Below are positions 1-11,486 of a DNA stretch of 64,000 bases, piece after piece. Numbering within the stretch: the first letter of the stretch is position 1; every line of letters begins with the position of its first letter. Made by a program: the position numbers and the translations under genes. Below the pieces are notes generated by a model. The model saw only the letters and a list, made by a program, of their open reading frames with translations, did no database searches and had not been told where the DNA came from. The stretch lies in NCBI GenBank assembly GCA_017979445.1, contig CM030717.1, positions 18,091,288 to 18,155,287 of the forward strand, in the 5' to 3' direction. The stretch comes from Akebia trifoliata. Taxonomy: Eukaryota; Streptophyta; Magnoliopsida; Ranunculales; Lardizabalaceae.

Positions 1-740
1 AAAAGGGAAAAGGGTTAAGTAACCTAGTTACACCAAGTCCCTAGAAGTTTTGTCTATCAATACTAGGTATCGATTAAATCCAAAAGATATTGACATTAGA
101 TATTTGGTATTTCATCTTCTACGAGTAACATTTTATTTTTTTTCCTTTAACAATGAATCTATGAGGGATTGTTGAAAAATTAATAGTTTTATTATGTATT
201 TTATTCTCATGTTTTGTTGGGGAGACAAGGTTTGAACTGAAAACCTCTTGACATTTTTCTCTTTTTCGTATAAGTTCAAAGTCAAAGATTCTCTTAGCTT
301 TCTTGTTTATCAGAATTATAGAGACAACTCTATCAAATTTTAATCCCATATCAAATCAATACAAAACTGGTACTCACCTAATAAAGGATCCCACTATCTC
401 ATTTGCTTGAATGTGGATGAAAAAGAAAGTGGGCCTCGTGCATATATGGGGGCCCAAGGCACCATGGGACTGCAGTTCATTATGTTTGAGGCCAACATAT
501 CGAAAAATTTTAACGCTTGTGTGCGCACGTAACACGCGCACAAGAGGGTGCAAATCTCTAATTTAAGCCTCATGTGAGTACGCGTGAAAGACCCACTTTT
601 GTTAAAATTTTAACTTCATTCCATTTTAACCGTTGATTCATTTTACTACAAGATCCATTACTTCATTCCATCTTAACCATTGATATAACTAACCGTTAGA
701 ATTAATGTAATGATAAAAAAATGTGTCATTTAAGGCCCAA

Positions 741-774
<34 letters not shown>

Positions 775-1239
775 AATCCATTAAGCCTTTGGGTTTCTCT
801 ATATTATTTGGATTTCTATTATATTAGAAAAGTATGCCCTAACGGTCAGAACATAGAAAATAACTTTTTAATCTCTCTCTTCTTCTCCTTTGTTCTAGTT
901 ACTCTAAATCTCTTGTTGCTCATACTAGAGATCGAGTTCGTTGTAAACTTGCTACTTTCAAGTGCACAACTAGCAGAATCGTGACTGTTTAATCTTGAAA
1001 ACCAACTATCAGAGCCTTTTAAATTGTGGATATCATCCTAAAGGGACACAAATTTGACTTTAAGGACAACAACTCTTCCGTGCCTCAGTCATATCAAAAT
1101 CGATAAGTTATTTCCAATCTTCACTTTTTATAATCTATTTTTTGGATTTAGAATATTTGTTTCAAGATCATAGAATATCTCCAACAAGTATTGAACCAAC
1201 ACAATAGTTTTGTGTTACCAAGTCTCCACATCTCTCATT
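1..1239. other. Intergenic DNA, no gene seen
   Basis: AT-rich sequence without a convincing coding frame, splice pattern or RNA gene. The one long frame (721-984, plus) is created by a CT microsatellite and has no recognisable domain. Nothing else is supported here. Confidence 0.6.
743..772. repeat. (CT)n microsatellite
   Basis: About fifteen uninterrupted CT dinucleotides are read directly. It opens a false serine/leucine-rich frame across it. Confidence 0.95.
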
Positions 1240-2400
1240 GCCAATGAGACTAGTCAGAACAAATTAAGGACATTATCATTCTTTCATAGCCTACACTTGC
1301 ATAAAAATCTTGAGGGTCATGAATTCAGAAGGGGATCACTTCCTTAACCACAAAAAGACACATGCTTGGGATCAAAGCTCTCTCCTTGAGGTCTTCTTTC
1401 AGCTAGTGAACTCCTTTTTGCATCTTTTTGTCACTTACCTCTTATGCTAATCTCTTTTTTTGTCTCTCATTGATATAACGATAATTGAATAACCATTGAC
1501 TTGGTTTAAGCATAAACAACGACTACCCTTCACAATTCCATACTTGACGCTATGCACTTAGCCTTGTACAATCTCACACACCAAGTTAATGACATGGCAT
1601 GCAAAGTTTCTCTAAGTAAATTTAATATTGATATGAACAAGAAAAGCAAATATTGATATATGACTATTTGATTGATTTTTTCTTTGAATTATGTATAACT
1701 CTTTCCATTTTACTTGGATCACATGTCATGTTCACTCAATTCTGTTTGTGAAAAAAATAAAATAAGAAAGATCTTATTCAAAAAAGAATCATTAGCAATC
1801 ATGATGAACAATGATCAAATTGTATTCAACATTACACTCTAAAAGAGAGTGAAATAATAAGTTTGCGAAATTATCATCCTTTCATACCCCACTTGAATAA
1901 TAAAGACCTTGTCGGTCATTTAGTAGATGATCATTTCTTTAATACAAAAGGCACAATGTGAAAAAATGCCAAATTTGACAGACCAAGGGGTTGAATTAGT
2001 GTCGAATTTTTCATTGTCAAATTTTATTTTTCGACAGGCCGAAACTGTCAAATTAATGAAGGATGGGAGAAATTCGACAGCTCTAAGCCGTCAAATTTGA
2101 TCAAGAATTTCGACGGTCCTAGACCATCAAAATTTAGTTTCTAAAATTCGTGGATCTTTGCTCGTCAAATTTTTTTGTCGAATTTTTCAGTTTTCACATA
2201 ATGAGGGCACATCCTTGGATTTGGGCTCTTTTCTTGAGATATTCTTTGAGAGAATGAATTTCTATCTCCGTATGCTAATCTATATTACTTACTAATCATT
2301 GACATAATGACTACATAGCCAGGAAGTCATTTAAGGCATAAGCTACAACTACTTCATACAACTCCATCTTGATGAGTAACATACCCATATAGCCTTTCAA
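1240..2400. repeat. Diverged local duplication (two copies)
   Basis: A segment around 1,265-1,560 resembles one around 1,870-2,400 in the same order. Shared blocks include a 'ATCATnCTTTCATA' block, 'CTTGGGAT/CTTGGATTTGGGCTC' followed by 'CTTGAGnTnTTCTTT', 'TATGCTAATCT' and 'CATTGACATAATGA'-like sequence. The copies are strongly diverged, so the duplication is old. The second copy is broken by the 250-bp MITE at 1,956-2,205, while the first copy shows the empty site. Family unknown; an old LTR fragment is possible. Confidence 0.5.
1956..2205. mobile_element. Small TIR element (MITE), 250 bp
   Basis: The segment starts ATGTGAAAAA and ends with TTTTCACAT close to its right edge, forming imperfect terminal inverted repeats of roughly 25 bp. 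GGCACA occurs at 1,950-1,955 and again at 2,206-2,211, consistent with a target duplication of at least 6 bp; over 9 bp, 7 match. Inside are several degenerate palindromic motifs of the type TCGACGGTCnTAGACCATC. A related unfilled site lies near 1,350. The long target duplication would fit a Mutator-type MITE, but the superfamily is not proven. Confidence 0.55.
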
Positions 2401-2455
2401 AGACCAATAATTTGAGTGAGCGCAATTAGTACCTTTTCACCCTTTTAGAGCCTAA

Positions 2456-3541
2456 GGCGGTGTTTGTTTGCGTTATTTTTCAGCGCTTATCGCTGAAAAA
2501 AATTCAATTCAGCACTTTTGTCAAAATAGCGCGTTTGTTTACTCTATATTTTCAGCACTTATTGCTGAAAAAAAGTGAAAAAAATTCAGCACTATTTTGA
2601 TGCTGAAAAAAAGTGTTGAAGTGGTAAGCACTTCGCTTTTTTCAACACGGACAAGTACGCCCCTTATTTTTTTGAGCATGGACAAGTATGCCCTTATTCT
2701 TAAAAGGATATTACCTCTTATATCCCATGGATAAGTATATAAACACCCTACAAATTAATAAACCCACATCATGGCTAAATTATTTTGTCTTATATGGGTT
2801 AAAAGTTTTGGAATGAGTTGATTTTTGATGAGGATGATCTCTACAATGAGGAGATCATCTTCACCAAAAATCAGCATATCTTGAAACTTCTAACCCTATC
2901 AAAACAAGTTCAAGAATCGAAAATCGTCCATTTTTAAAAAAAAAAAATTATTTTTGACGAGTTAGAAGTTTAAAAATGGACTGATTTTTGGTGAGGATGA
3001 TCCCTAAACCATATAAACAATCCTCACTAAAAATTTGCTCATTCCAAAAACTTTAACCCATATAAAACAAAAAAAAATGGCGATAGGGTGGGTTGACGTG
3101 CTTTTATAATTACACATCCTTCATTTTCATCGAAAATTATTCATCCAAAAGTAAATTCTTTTAAAGTTGATTTCAAATTTTGGTGACTTGTATGAAATTA
3201 TTATTTTTAATTTGAAATTTGTGGGCTTTTATAAATAGAAATTATTATTTATAGATTGAAGATTTGAGTATTATTTATTATTTAAAAATAAATTGTATTT
3301 GAATTTTATAAGAAATAATACATTTTATTGTGTTTGATAATAAATAAGCATTTGAAACATGCAAACAATGTATAATATGATTGTAAGGGTAACAAAGACA
3401 ATTTACTAGTTTCAGCAATGTGTAACAAATATGATTCAGCATCCAAACAAACAACTTTTTCAACACTTAAATTCAGCGCTTATAAGTTTCAGCGCTTAAT
3501 GCTATTCAACACTTATTTTTTTCAGTTTAACAAACAGCACC
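2456..3541. mobile_element. PIF/Harbinger-like MITE, 1.09 kb
   Basis: The left end GGCGGTGTTTGTTTGCG and the reverse complement of the right end, GGTGCTGTTTGTTAAAC, form terminal inverted repeats, and both ends are flanked by TAA (2,453-2,455 and 3,542-3,544). A 3-bp TWA target duplication with a GG...TGTTTGTT terminus is the known signature of PIF/Harbinger and Tourist elements. The sub-terminal regions are full of TTTCAGCACTT/AAGTGCTGAA motifs. No transposase frame is visible, so the element is non-autonomous. A diverged copy of another foldback family sits inside at about 2,740-3,100. Confidence 0.65.
2740..3100. mobile_element. Diverged foldback element nested in the Harbinger-like MITE
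   Basis: The outer arms TTATATGGGTTAAAAGTTTT and the reverse complement of AACTTTAACCCATATAAAAC pair with each other. Internal arms carry GATTTTTGATGAGGATGATC and its inverse. The same arrangement, much better preserved, is at 5,670-6,022. This is therefore an older copy of that family, inserted into or co-opted by the Harbinger-like element. Exact ends are blurred. Confidence 0.5.
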
Positions 3542-3835
3542 TAAGAATTGCACTAGATCATTGTTCTCGCTAGTGACGTTATTAGCCTTTAATGTACATG
3601 ATCAAATCATTTCAATGGACTTTACTTTTCATATATCAGTCTCATTGTAGAATTCCCTTGAATGTTCTCCCTTTTATTTTGATTTTCACAATCTTACAAT
3701 CCATCCATGTAAACATTCTTATCAATATGAATATGTCATTTCTCAATTGTCTCCCTTGCTAGTTGGGCCAAACGGGCCCAGCACCCTATTATTAAAAAAA
3801 TATATATATCTATGAAAGAAAAAGAAAACGGAAAA

Positions 3836-3981
3836 TGCTGGAGTGATTGCGTTTCACACTATACTGACGTGGAGGTGTGCATAGCATCATAGATGCGTTT
3901 CCTTGAGATACAAGTGAGAAGCGTGCACAACTCTGAGTCAGCTCAATGTGAAACACAGTGAATAACCCAATCACTCCAGCA
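3836..3981. mobile_element. 146-bp TIR element (MITE)
   Basis: TGCTGGAGTGATTG at the left is repeated in inverted form (CAATCACTCCAGCA) at the right, a perfect 14-bp terminal inverted repeat. Further imperfect pairing lies inward (GTTTCACAC against GTGAAAC). No coding capacity. No clear target duplication can be fixed beyond A-rich flanks, so the superfamily is left open. Confidence 0.55.
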
Positions 3982-5669
3982 CGAATAAAAGAAAATAATT
4001 AAAGAAACTGATATTTTTAGAGTATTTCTTATATGTCGATCATAACTAATGTCCTACGTATCCTCAACTAAAGTTGCACTACATGTATGTTCTGTGTTAG
4101 TCCTTGTTCTCTTATGATTCTAAATATAAGATTTGCCTCCATAGATAGTTGACTTTTTTCCTTCTCTATTTTCAGTTTTCAATACTACTGTATATCATTT
4201 GCTAATAAAATACATATGAGCTGTTAATACAACCACATCCATAAGGTACAGAATTAGAGTTGATTCCTGTTGGCAATTCATTGATGGTGTTCTATGGATG
4301 GGAGTAATCCAAGTCTAACTTCTCATAGGCAAAATTTACATTGTTGCAATTGGACAAATGAAACTAGATCATATAGGGAGATCTCATGCGACCATAAGGA
4401 ATAGAAATTTGGGTTATATGGTTCCAACACCATGCCATGACCACCACAAATCCATGATGTTACTATCATCACCAACACCATGGACAAATAAGATCTCTTC
4501 GATTGTCAATCCTTCTTAGCATGACTGCAACCATCACCACCTATTTACAATAAGTACAAGTTTTACAAATTTTTGTAATTAACAAACAATACACTATTGT
4601 AAGACAATCAGTCCAAAATCAATATACCTTTTGGAGAGATCAAATTTCACAATCATCCATTCTTTATTACCTCTTTAACCGTCTTGATGTATTATCTCTA
4701 GACCTCATCCATGTCTTCTTGGCTATATGTCTTCTTCTTAGTACTATTGAACCGAAATATGTATTATATATAGTAAATCACTAGTAATTCAAATATGCAT
4801 ACTAATCATTAAATATTAAAATTAATAAAGTTTATCATATATTACTTTGATGAAGATCTTCTTTGTGTTGCTTTCAAGATTTTCAATGAAATCTTTTATA
4901 AATCTCATTATAAAGTACCCCATAACTTATATTGTCTGTTTGTCTAAGGCACTACATACATTAATCATTTATAACAATGTAATTATTATATATAAAAATA
5001 AATATAACTAGTGATGATCAATTTTTGACTCTAAATAAATGTTTCACTTTTTATTGTTATATTTTTTTCAGCTCATTGTGTCCCATTTTATGCCATCTAA
5101 TTCTGATAATTTTTCTAATGAACTTCAAGAAAACATCGAACAATATTAATAAAAAAATAAGGATAATAACATTAATAGATATTTAACTAATATTAATAAG
5201 AAACATACCTTAAAATAAATATATTCGTGAGTGACGTAACAGGTTGTCATAGTGGATCAAAATTATAAATCTTCTTATTTGATATGTCCATTACAATTAA
5301 GATCCAATGCCAACTACAATTAAATCACATATATCAATAGTGAAATCGATCATCATTTATACTTAAACATTACAAATAGTGATATTTTTAATAAAAATAT
5401 ATACCCGATGCATATTGGAATAAGAACTAACTTCTGTCAACATTGCAATAACTTATATCCGAGGTACTCATACATTGGCTCATTGTCACCTTTTGTAGTA
5501 GAGAACTTATTGTATATAGATTGATGAAGTAAAACCAATCCTAATACTATGTTTGTACAAGTAACTGAAAAAATAGAAAAACTTAAAATGCAATAACATT
5601 TAAAATTATGGTAAACTAAAGTTAATTAAATAACAGGTACATATATACTCATATAGGGAAATGTTCAAT
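3982..5669. other. AT-rich intergenic DNA
   Basis: No frame, domain or structured repeat stands out. The region may belong to the decayed CACTA-like element suggested by the coding scrap at 6,385-6,560, but nothing within it proves that. Confidence 0.5.
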
Positions 5670-6022
5670 ACCCTAAGCTTTACCCTACACTTTAACAAAC
5701 GTGTTTTTTCCTACATGGGTTAGAAGTTTCGGAATGGGCTGATTTTTGGTGAGGATGATCTCTATGGTGAGGAGATCATCCTCACCAAAAATCAGCCCAT
5801 TCCGAAATTTTTAGCCTCATGTTTACAAGTTGAAAAATCGTGGACCGTCCATTTTTTGTAAACCATTTTTGATGTGGTTAGAAGTTTTGGAATGAGCTGA
5901 TTTTTGGTGAGGATGATCTCCTCACCATAGAGATCATCCTCACCAAAAATTAGCCCATTCCAAAACTTCTAACCCATGTAGGACAAAACACGTTTGTTAA
6001 AGTGTAGGGTAAAGCTTAGGGT
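5670..6022. mobile_element. 353-bp foldback element made of two hairpins
   Basis: The first 32 bases (ACCCTAAGCTTTACCCTACA onward) are matched perfectly in inverted orientation by the last 32. Pairing continues with few mismatches for more than 90 bases. In addition, each arm is itself a hairpin: GATTTTTGGTGAGGATGATC is followed about 15 bases later by its own inverse in both the left (5,738-5,816) and right (5,880-5,962) halves. The central spacer is about 60 bp. No coding frame. A diverged relative is at about 2,740-3,100. The ends and target duplication are not certain. Confidence 0.7.
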
Positions 6023-6384
6023 GGGGAACGGGACCCGTAAATATATATATATCTTATTTTATATATAACATTGTGATGCTAATCGTCAATTCTTTCATTT
6101 GACAAACGACTAACATATCTTCAATGGAGTAAAGTAACTAAAAACTTTCATCATAAACTCCTTGATTGAAATTTATTTCATAAGTTTTATTCTTTGATCT
6201 TCTTGATATAAGCACAATAACTCAATCTTATCATCTTCACCATCGCTGTAATAATCTAAATCATCATTTTCCTAATATATTAAACATTCAAATATTTATA
6301 TTAGAGATTAATGTGCATAAATGTATTTAACAACTAAGCCACAAATTAATTTATATTTACCTCTAAGCCTGTTAGAAGTAGATC

Positions 6385-6560
6385 TCGTGACTAAGAAACA
6401 AAACTCTTGATAGTATCTTTCATAGTCATAGTCTCATCACCTACTGGCACATGGATGGGGGAATCGGATTGTATGGAAGCATGTATTGATACACGAACGC
6501 TACCCTCCTCCAATGCCACCCATACACGGCCTTGTTTACAACTCTCTCATAATAGACTCC
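6385..6560 (-). pseudogene. CACTA (En/Spm)-like transposase-associated protein remnant
   Basis: Read on the minus strand, this stretch gives a peptide running GSVRVSIHASI, then PIHVPVGDETMTMKDTIKSFVS, a stop, and SRD. Plant CACTA-associated proteins carry a segment of the form VRVSVD...LPVPxxDE...TVxDAxGSFVAWPKHL, and order and spacing agree. Only about 50 residues survive, with at least one stop, no start and no neighbouring domain. It is a fossil scrap, not a gene. The assignment rests on motif memory rather than a search. Confidence 0.4.
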
Positions 6561-9179
6561 TCCACCAACAATGTTGGCCTTGGACTGATCTAAAGACTAT
6601 GTATAAGATAGATGTGAGCCAATCATAATCCTTGAATGGATTGATTTAATTAACCATTCTAAGGAAGGTAGGTAAGTCTATTGATTGATCATGTCAGTTC
6701 CAAAGAACCGACACCATCAAAACATATCTCAAAGACTGTAGAGAACCATCAATAGATAGACAACATCTGCAAAAATGAAAACCGTATTGATACATTCATA
6801 ATATTATTCCTTGACCTGGATATAATTATCCACCTCCAAACATACACCTTGATCTCCTTTCTATATTTCATATCACTCCACATCACATTTTATCCATATA
6901 CATAATTTGACCATCAATTCATGTATTAATTCATAAATTATTTATAGATAGGATTATTTAATTAAAAATCTAATAATAACTAGATAAGTAATAGTAATCT
7001 ATCTCAGATTCACTATTGCTCATAATTTGTATTAAGAATCAAGTTATGGTGAGGGGATCACATGTGATACCAAAGCTCATTTCCTAAGCACCAAGCTTTT
7101 AGGATTGTTCTTAAGCCTAGATTATAAGTACTAATGGATAAGACAACAAATGGTCTGAAAATATATGCAGCATCACACGATGCAATCTAAGAAGTTCGAT
7201 CAAATTTAAAAATAAAACTTAATCATAATTGAGAAATGAAAAATAATAATAACAATCTTTAGCGAAACACGCTTTAAAACATATGAACATAAATATTGAA
7301 AATTACAATTAAACCCAAAAATCAACTCAAACACAAAATCATTTTCTAAGCACTAAGCTTCAAGGATTATTCTTATACTAGATTATGTAGTGCACTTCCA
7401 CCTACAAAAACTTAAAGAGTTTCCATTGGATTTCAATTTGATTAAGTTCTGATTTTGGTCAACTTTTCATTCAATCCTTGATATTCAAACTAAAAATCTA
7501 TCTTAGATCTTGCCTTCTTAAGGTGGGTGCTATTAAACTTATTAAAAAAGAACGTAAATTGGGTGTATGCAATAAGTTATTTAAAAGTGAGGGTGGGTAT
7601 CACAAGTAAGTCGTCCAATGAGTCAACTCAGTGTGTGCAAATTGAGCGACCATTTTAATAAAATCCAAAACACATGCACTTTTTTGAACGCGCATTTATC
7701 AAAAGGGAGAATTCATGGCTTAAATAATGATTAAAGGGTTTTCAACAATTACATAGTAAAAAATGATATTTTTGTAAAATTTTAAAAATTAACAAAGTGA
7801 TTATAGGATTGCAATTTTCTTAGTTTTTGACTAAAAAGACCTTGGTGTCGAACATAATAACACATGAATATATTTGGACATGGTATAATGGTTGATAACG
7901 GGCTGAAACACAATCCATTGAACTTAGCCCGACCCATATGAAATATTCATATCCTACAGGACTAATCCATGGCTACACGCATCGACTTAGTCAACACGTG
8001 TAATGGTAATTCGAGAAGCTACACTCAGTTTTGAACTCATAACGAAGAGGAGCATACTCTTGTTGCTACATCCTACCGCTAAGCCACACCCATGTTGCAT
8101 TTATCAAAGTTATTTTTCTAAATCTAAAATGAGAATATCACTAAATGGGTTATATAATAGAATGTTTCCCATGTGAATCTGACATGATAATTTATCTAAG
8201 TTCAAGACCTTAGTCATTGTAACACAAAATTACTTCAAAAGTATATTTGTTATAAATAGGTTAAATAATGGAATGTTTCCTATGTTAATTTTCAAGAAAT
8301 TAAACGCTAATTCACCACCTTATTGTCTATCCTATTTTATAAAATAGTAAATTCTTTTGCTCTTTTAAGAGAAATATTTTGGGGAAAATTCCCAAGAAGG
8401 TAAAAAAATTGAAATTCCCATTTCAGTCCACTATTCATAATAATTCCAAAAATAGTATTTCAGATTCAAAATATTTTGTTTTATAAAATAGTAAATATAT
8501 TCTCCACTTTAATCCATTAAATGGTTAAAATATCAACTTTACAAAATAGTAAATTTTTCTCTACTTAAACCAATTGATTTTAATCTTCTTACAAAAGAAA
8601 TAGATGATGAAGAACCCTAAAAAATTGATAATGGAGAATTAAACTCAAGAAAATTTTGATATTTAAAAGATTTAAAAATAAAAAAAAAAAAACTCACTTG
8701 AAATTGGAGCTTGAAATCGATTGGAGCACGACTTCGATTGAGGTTTCTTCCCAAATCGTCTTAAACAAACAATCAAGAACAATTTCTATTGGAGAATGTA
8801 ATGGAAATGTGGAAAATAAAAAATGTAAGCTTGGCGTTTCTTCCCAAACTTGAAATCGAAATCAAATTACCTTAAATCAAAGCTTAAGGGAGGAGCACGA
8901 CTTCTGTTGGGGATTTTCTTCCTAAAATCAACAGTGAAGATGGTAGTGGAGCACGCCATCTTCGATTGGGATTTCTTCCTAAATCGCGAAGGTTGGGGAG
9001 CATGAGCATGAAGGGAGCTTCAATCACAGGTTATGCAAGCAAGAGATTGTTAAGTGGGTTCGAGAGATCAAGAGGGAGAGAATGAGAAAGATTGAGAGGG
9101 AGAGATCGTGACGGAGACAGAGAGCTTAGAAATAAACGAAGAAGGTGCTAAACCTAATTAAAATTTAAAAGGAATGTTG
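6561..9179. other. Intergenic DNA, probably decayed transposon
   Basis: No intact gene. Around 8,700-8,960 the phrase GGAGCACGACTTC...GATTG...TTTCTTCC recurs three times, and 9,060-9,130 is purine-rich (GAGAGA-type). These could be parts of the same old DNA transposon whose coding scrap is at 6,385-6,560 and whose palindromic repeats follow at 9,180. Confidence 0.45.
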
Positions 9180-9925
9180 TAACGTCAGTTTTACCAAAAC
9201 AAATGTTATAATGAATGTCCAAAATATCGAAAATGCCACCCACCCATATAACGTCGCTTTTTATAGCATTTGACGTTATATTGAATGTGTAACATCTGTT
9301 TTGATTAAAATCGACATTATATCCCTTTTTCTAAATATATTTTGGTTTGCTTGCTTTTTAGGCATTGCTTATACATTAATCAATTCATCCAGATTTCTCC
9401 GTAAAAATAAAACTAACCAAGAAAGTTATATTGCAGTTGTAACACTTGACAGTGATTGTAACCTAATCACTTTACAACCACTATCAAGCGTTACAGGTGC
9501 AATTCTATAAAATAAATCCCCCACCACCATGTAGAGGCCAAATCTTTGCAAATAACTTTAACCAAAATTTCCTAAACCCTTCCTAGCTAATATGGAGATC
9601 TCAATGAGATAAAAAAAATTTCTTTTCTTCATGGTCTCTTAGTTCTCCCTATAAAGTGCTCAATTCGTTACCCAAAGGTCTAGGGTTTGGGTTTTGAGTC
9701 AGAAAATAGGAAAATTAGGGAGAGAGTTGTGAGAATAGAAAAGGCGCGTGATTATATAATATTAATTGGTTTGTAACGTTAAAATTGACGTTACAAATAA
9801 CCTATTTTAACGTCGATTTCAGTAAAACCGATGTTAAAAAGCTTTCTAGAGTTTTCGTGCAAACAAATGTACAAAAAATAGGTTAAGCATCGTTTTTATT
9901 GAAAATTGACGTTAAATATCTAAAT
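9180..9925. repeat. Cluster of AACGTC...GACGTT palindromic repeats
   Basis: Motifs of the type AACGTC(A/G)(A/G)TTTT paired with AAAA(C/T)(C/G)GA(C/T)GTTA recur near 9,187, 9,251, 9,291, 9,776, 9,809 and 9,887. Clustered short repeats in both orientations are what sub-terminal transposase binding regions of CACTA and related DNA transposons look like. No CACTA terminus was found, so the parent element is not delimited. Confidence 0.5.
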
Positions 9926-10399
9926 TGGCACACCTCATATTCCTATCGATGTCATAGTGTTAGGTCCTACTTTAGCATGATTGCAATTATGATTTTTTGG
10001 TTTCATGGTAGCAACCCCATGCACACTTTCAAATATAGAATGTATAAGAATTTTTATATAAGTTATAAGGTGTTGGTAGAGTTAATTTTCTTTTTAGGTA
10101 TCAATATTCACCACCTTAATCACTTTTAATGTATCTAATTATTTTTTTTCATTTTTTTTTCTTGATAATTGGAAGGATATCATGAGACTTATTTATTCAA
10201 ATTGTTTCTGTGGAATCTTTTCTCAAGGTGATTAAATGGTCATATATCCTTAAAAGTAAATACAACTTTTTTTGCTTGTTCCACGATGGGGTCTATTTAA
10301 AAAAGGATCATACATTTTAGGGTAGAAGCTTCCCCCTAATTACAAAAGTACAATGGGAATAGTTACAACATAAATCTTCAACCATAATTCTCTTTTACC
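9926..10399. other. Intergenic DNA, nothing recognised
   Basis: AT-rich sequence with no frame or repeat that I can support. Confidence 0.5.
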
Positions 10400-11080
10400 C
10401 TACCTTGGCCAAGAAGTCCGCCCCTCGATTTATTTCTCTCCAAAAAAGCTCAAACCAACATGTTAGAAATGAAGTGGCTAAGAATTGAATTTCTTTGATG
10501 AGTTCAAAGCATTTTCAAGAGCATTCAAACTCATTTTTAATGCACTTAATAGAATAAAGTCAATCAGATGAGAAAATAATCCGATCATACTCTTTCCTGA
10601 GCGCAAATTTTAAGGCTTCAAGAATGGTTGTAAGACCCACCTCGAGAAGATGATAAAGACCCATCTGTGTTGATTTCTAGAACACCATTATCTGTACAGT
10701 TCCAAAAAAATGTTTACACTTAGGAGATCCATAACTCAGTTGTAGCCCCAATTTTTTTAAAAATAAAGCACTAATTCCAGCCGTGTCATCTTCAATTTCC
10801 AGCCCCTAAATTATACCTTGAACTCTCTCCTGGATTTTTTTCAGTACACACGTTTTGGCGAAAATACCTCCATAAATATTCTTAAAGAAAAATTTCAACG
10901 TCTTCAGTATAGAATAACTTAGAAATTTTAAACTTTGGATAGCTTGAACCTCATCATTAAAGTTTCCCACACTCAATCGGATTACACCAAACCTGTGTAA
11001 ACATGAAGCCCATATCTAGCTACTGTAAACACAATCAAAGAAGACATAATCTATCGGTTCCACATTTTATGCAAGCATTG
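10400..11080 (-). pseudogene. LINE-type zf-RVT plus RNase H-like remnant
   Basis: On the minus strand, from 11,080 downward, pieces in shifting frames give CIKCGT, then FDCVY, then WASCLHRFGVIRLSVGNF, which is the zf-RVT pattern at the end of plant LINE polyproteins. Further down come EINTDGSL (start of an RNase H-like domain), EALKFALRKEYDRIIFSSD, and finally REINRGADFLAKVG, the usual C-terminal RNase H motif. Stops and frameshifts separate the pieces, so this is a pseudogene. It could alternatively derive from a stand-alone plant RNase H-like gene of the same fold. It lies about 200 bp from the copia insertion at 11,289. Confidence 0.6.
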
Positions 11081-11283
11081 TTTGAACTACCTGTATAAAT
11101 GGTTGCTTTGTAAATTTTTTTGTTTTTTATTTTATAAGTTTCATATTAAGTTCTAAAACCATATTTGTTATATGAAAAACTAATTTTGGGGTTCTTATGG
11201 ATTTTATGGTACACTGAGTATGTCCTAAAAAGCCATAACTTTTCTTGAAGTGAATTTTTGGTTCCACATGACCCAATCAAGTT

Positions 11284-11288
11284 ATCAT
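11284..11288. repeat. Target site duplication ATCAT (copia, left)
   Basis: ATCAT directly precedes the TGTTAA terminus here and directly follows the TTAACA terminus at 16,201-16,205. A 5-bp duplication is the standard integrase signature for LTR elements. Confidence 0.95.
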
Positions 11289-11486
11289 TGTTAAACAATC
11301 CAAAAACACACATAGAAAAAGAAAAAGGCTACAGTTTTATTGATTCTACATAAAAGCAATTGAATACAAAAGAATGATTTAACCTAAATACAAAGAGACT
11401 ATATATAGGTTAAGTCAAAGAAAATTGAAAAGACTATTCTACCCTTAATAAACAATTAATCAAAAATAACCCTATATTTCTTAACA
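11289..11486 (-). repeat. Copia 3' LTR (198 bp)
   Basis: Begins TGTTAAACAATCC and ends TTTCTTAACA as written on the plus strand, with TGTTAA/TTAACA inverted ends. It matches 16,002-16,200 at all but three positions. The C-terminal end of the pol frame runs into it, stopping at 11,456. Confidence 0.97.

Noticed and set aside
721..984. 87-codon plus-strand frame
   Set aside because: Half of it is a CT microsatellite; no domain, no plausible gene context.
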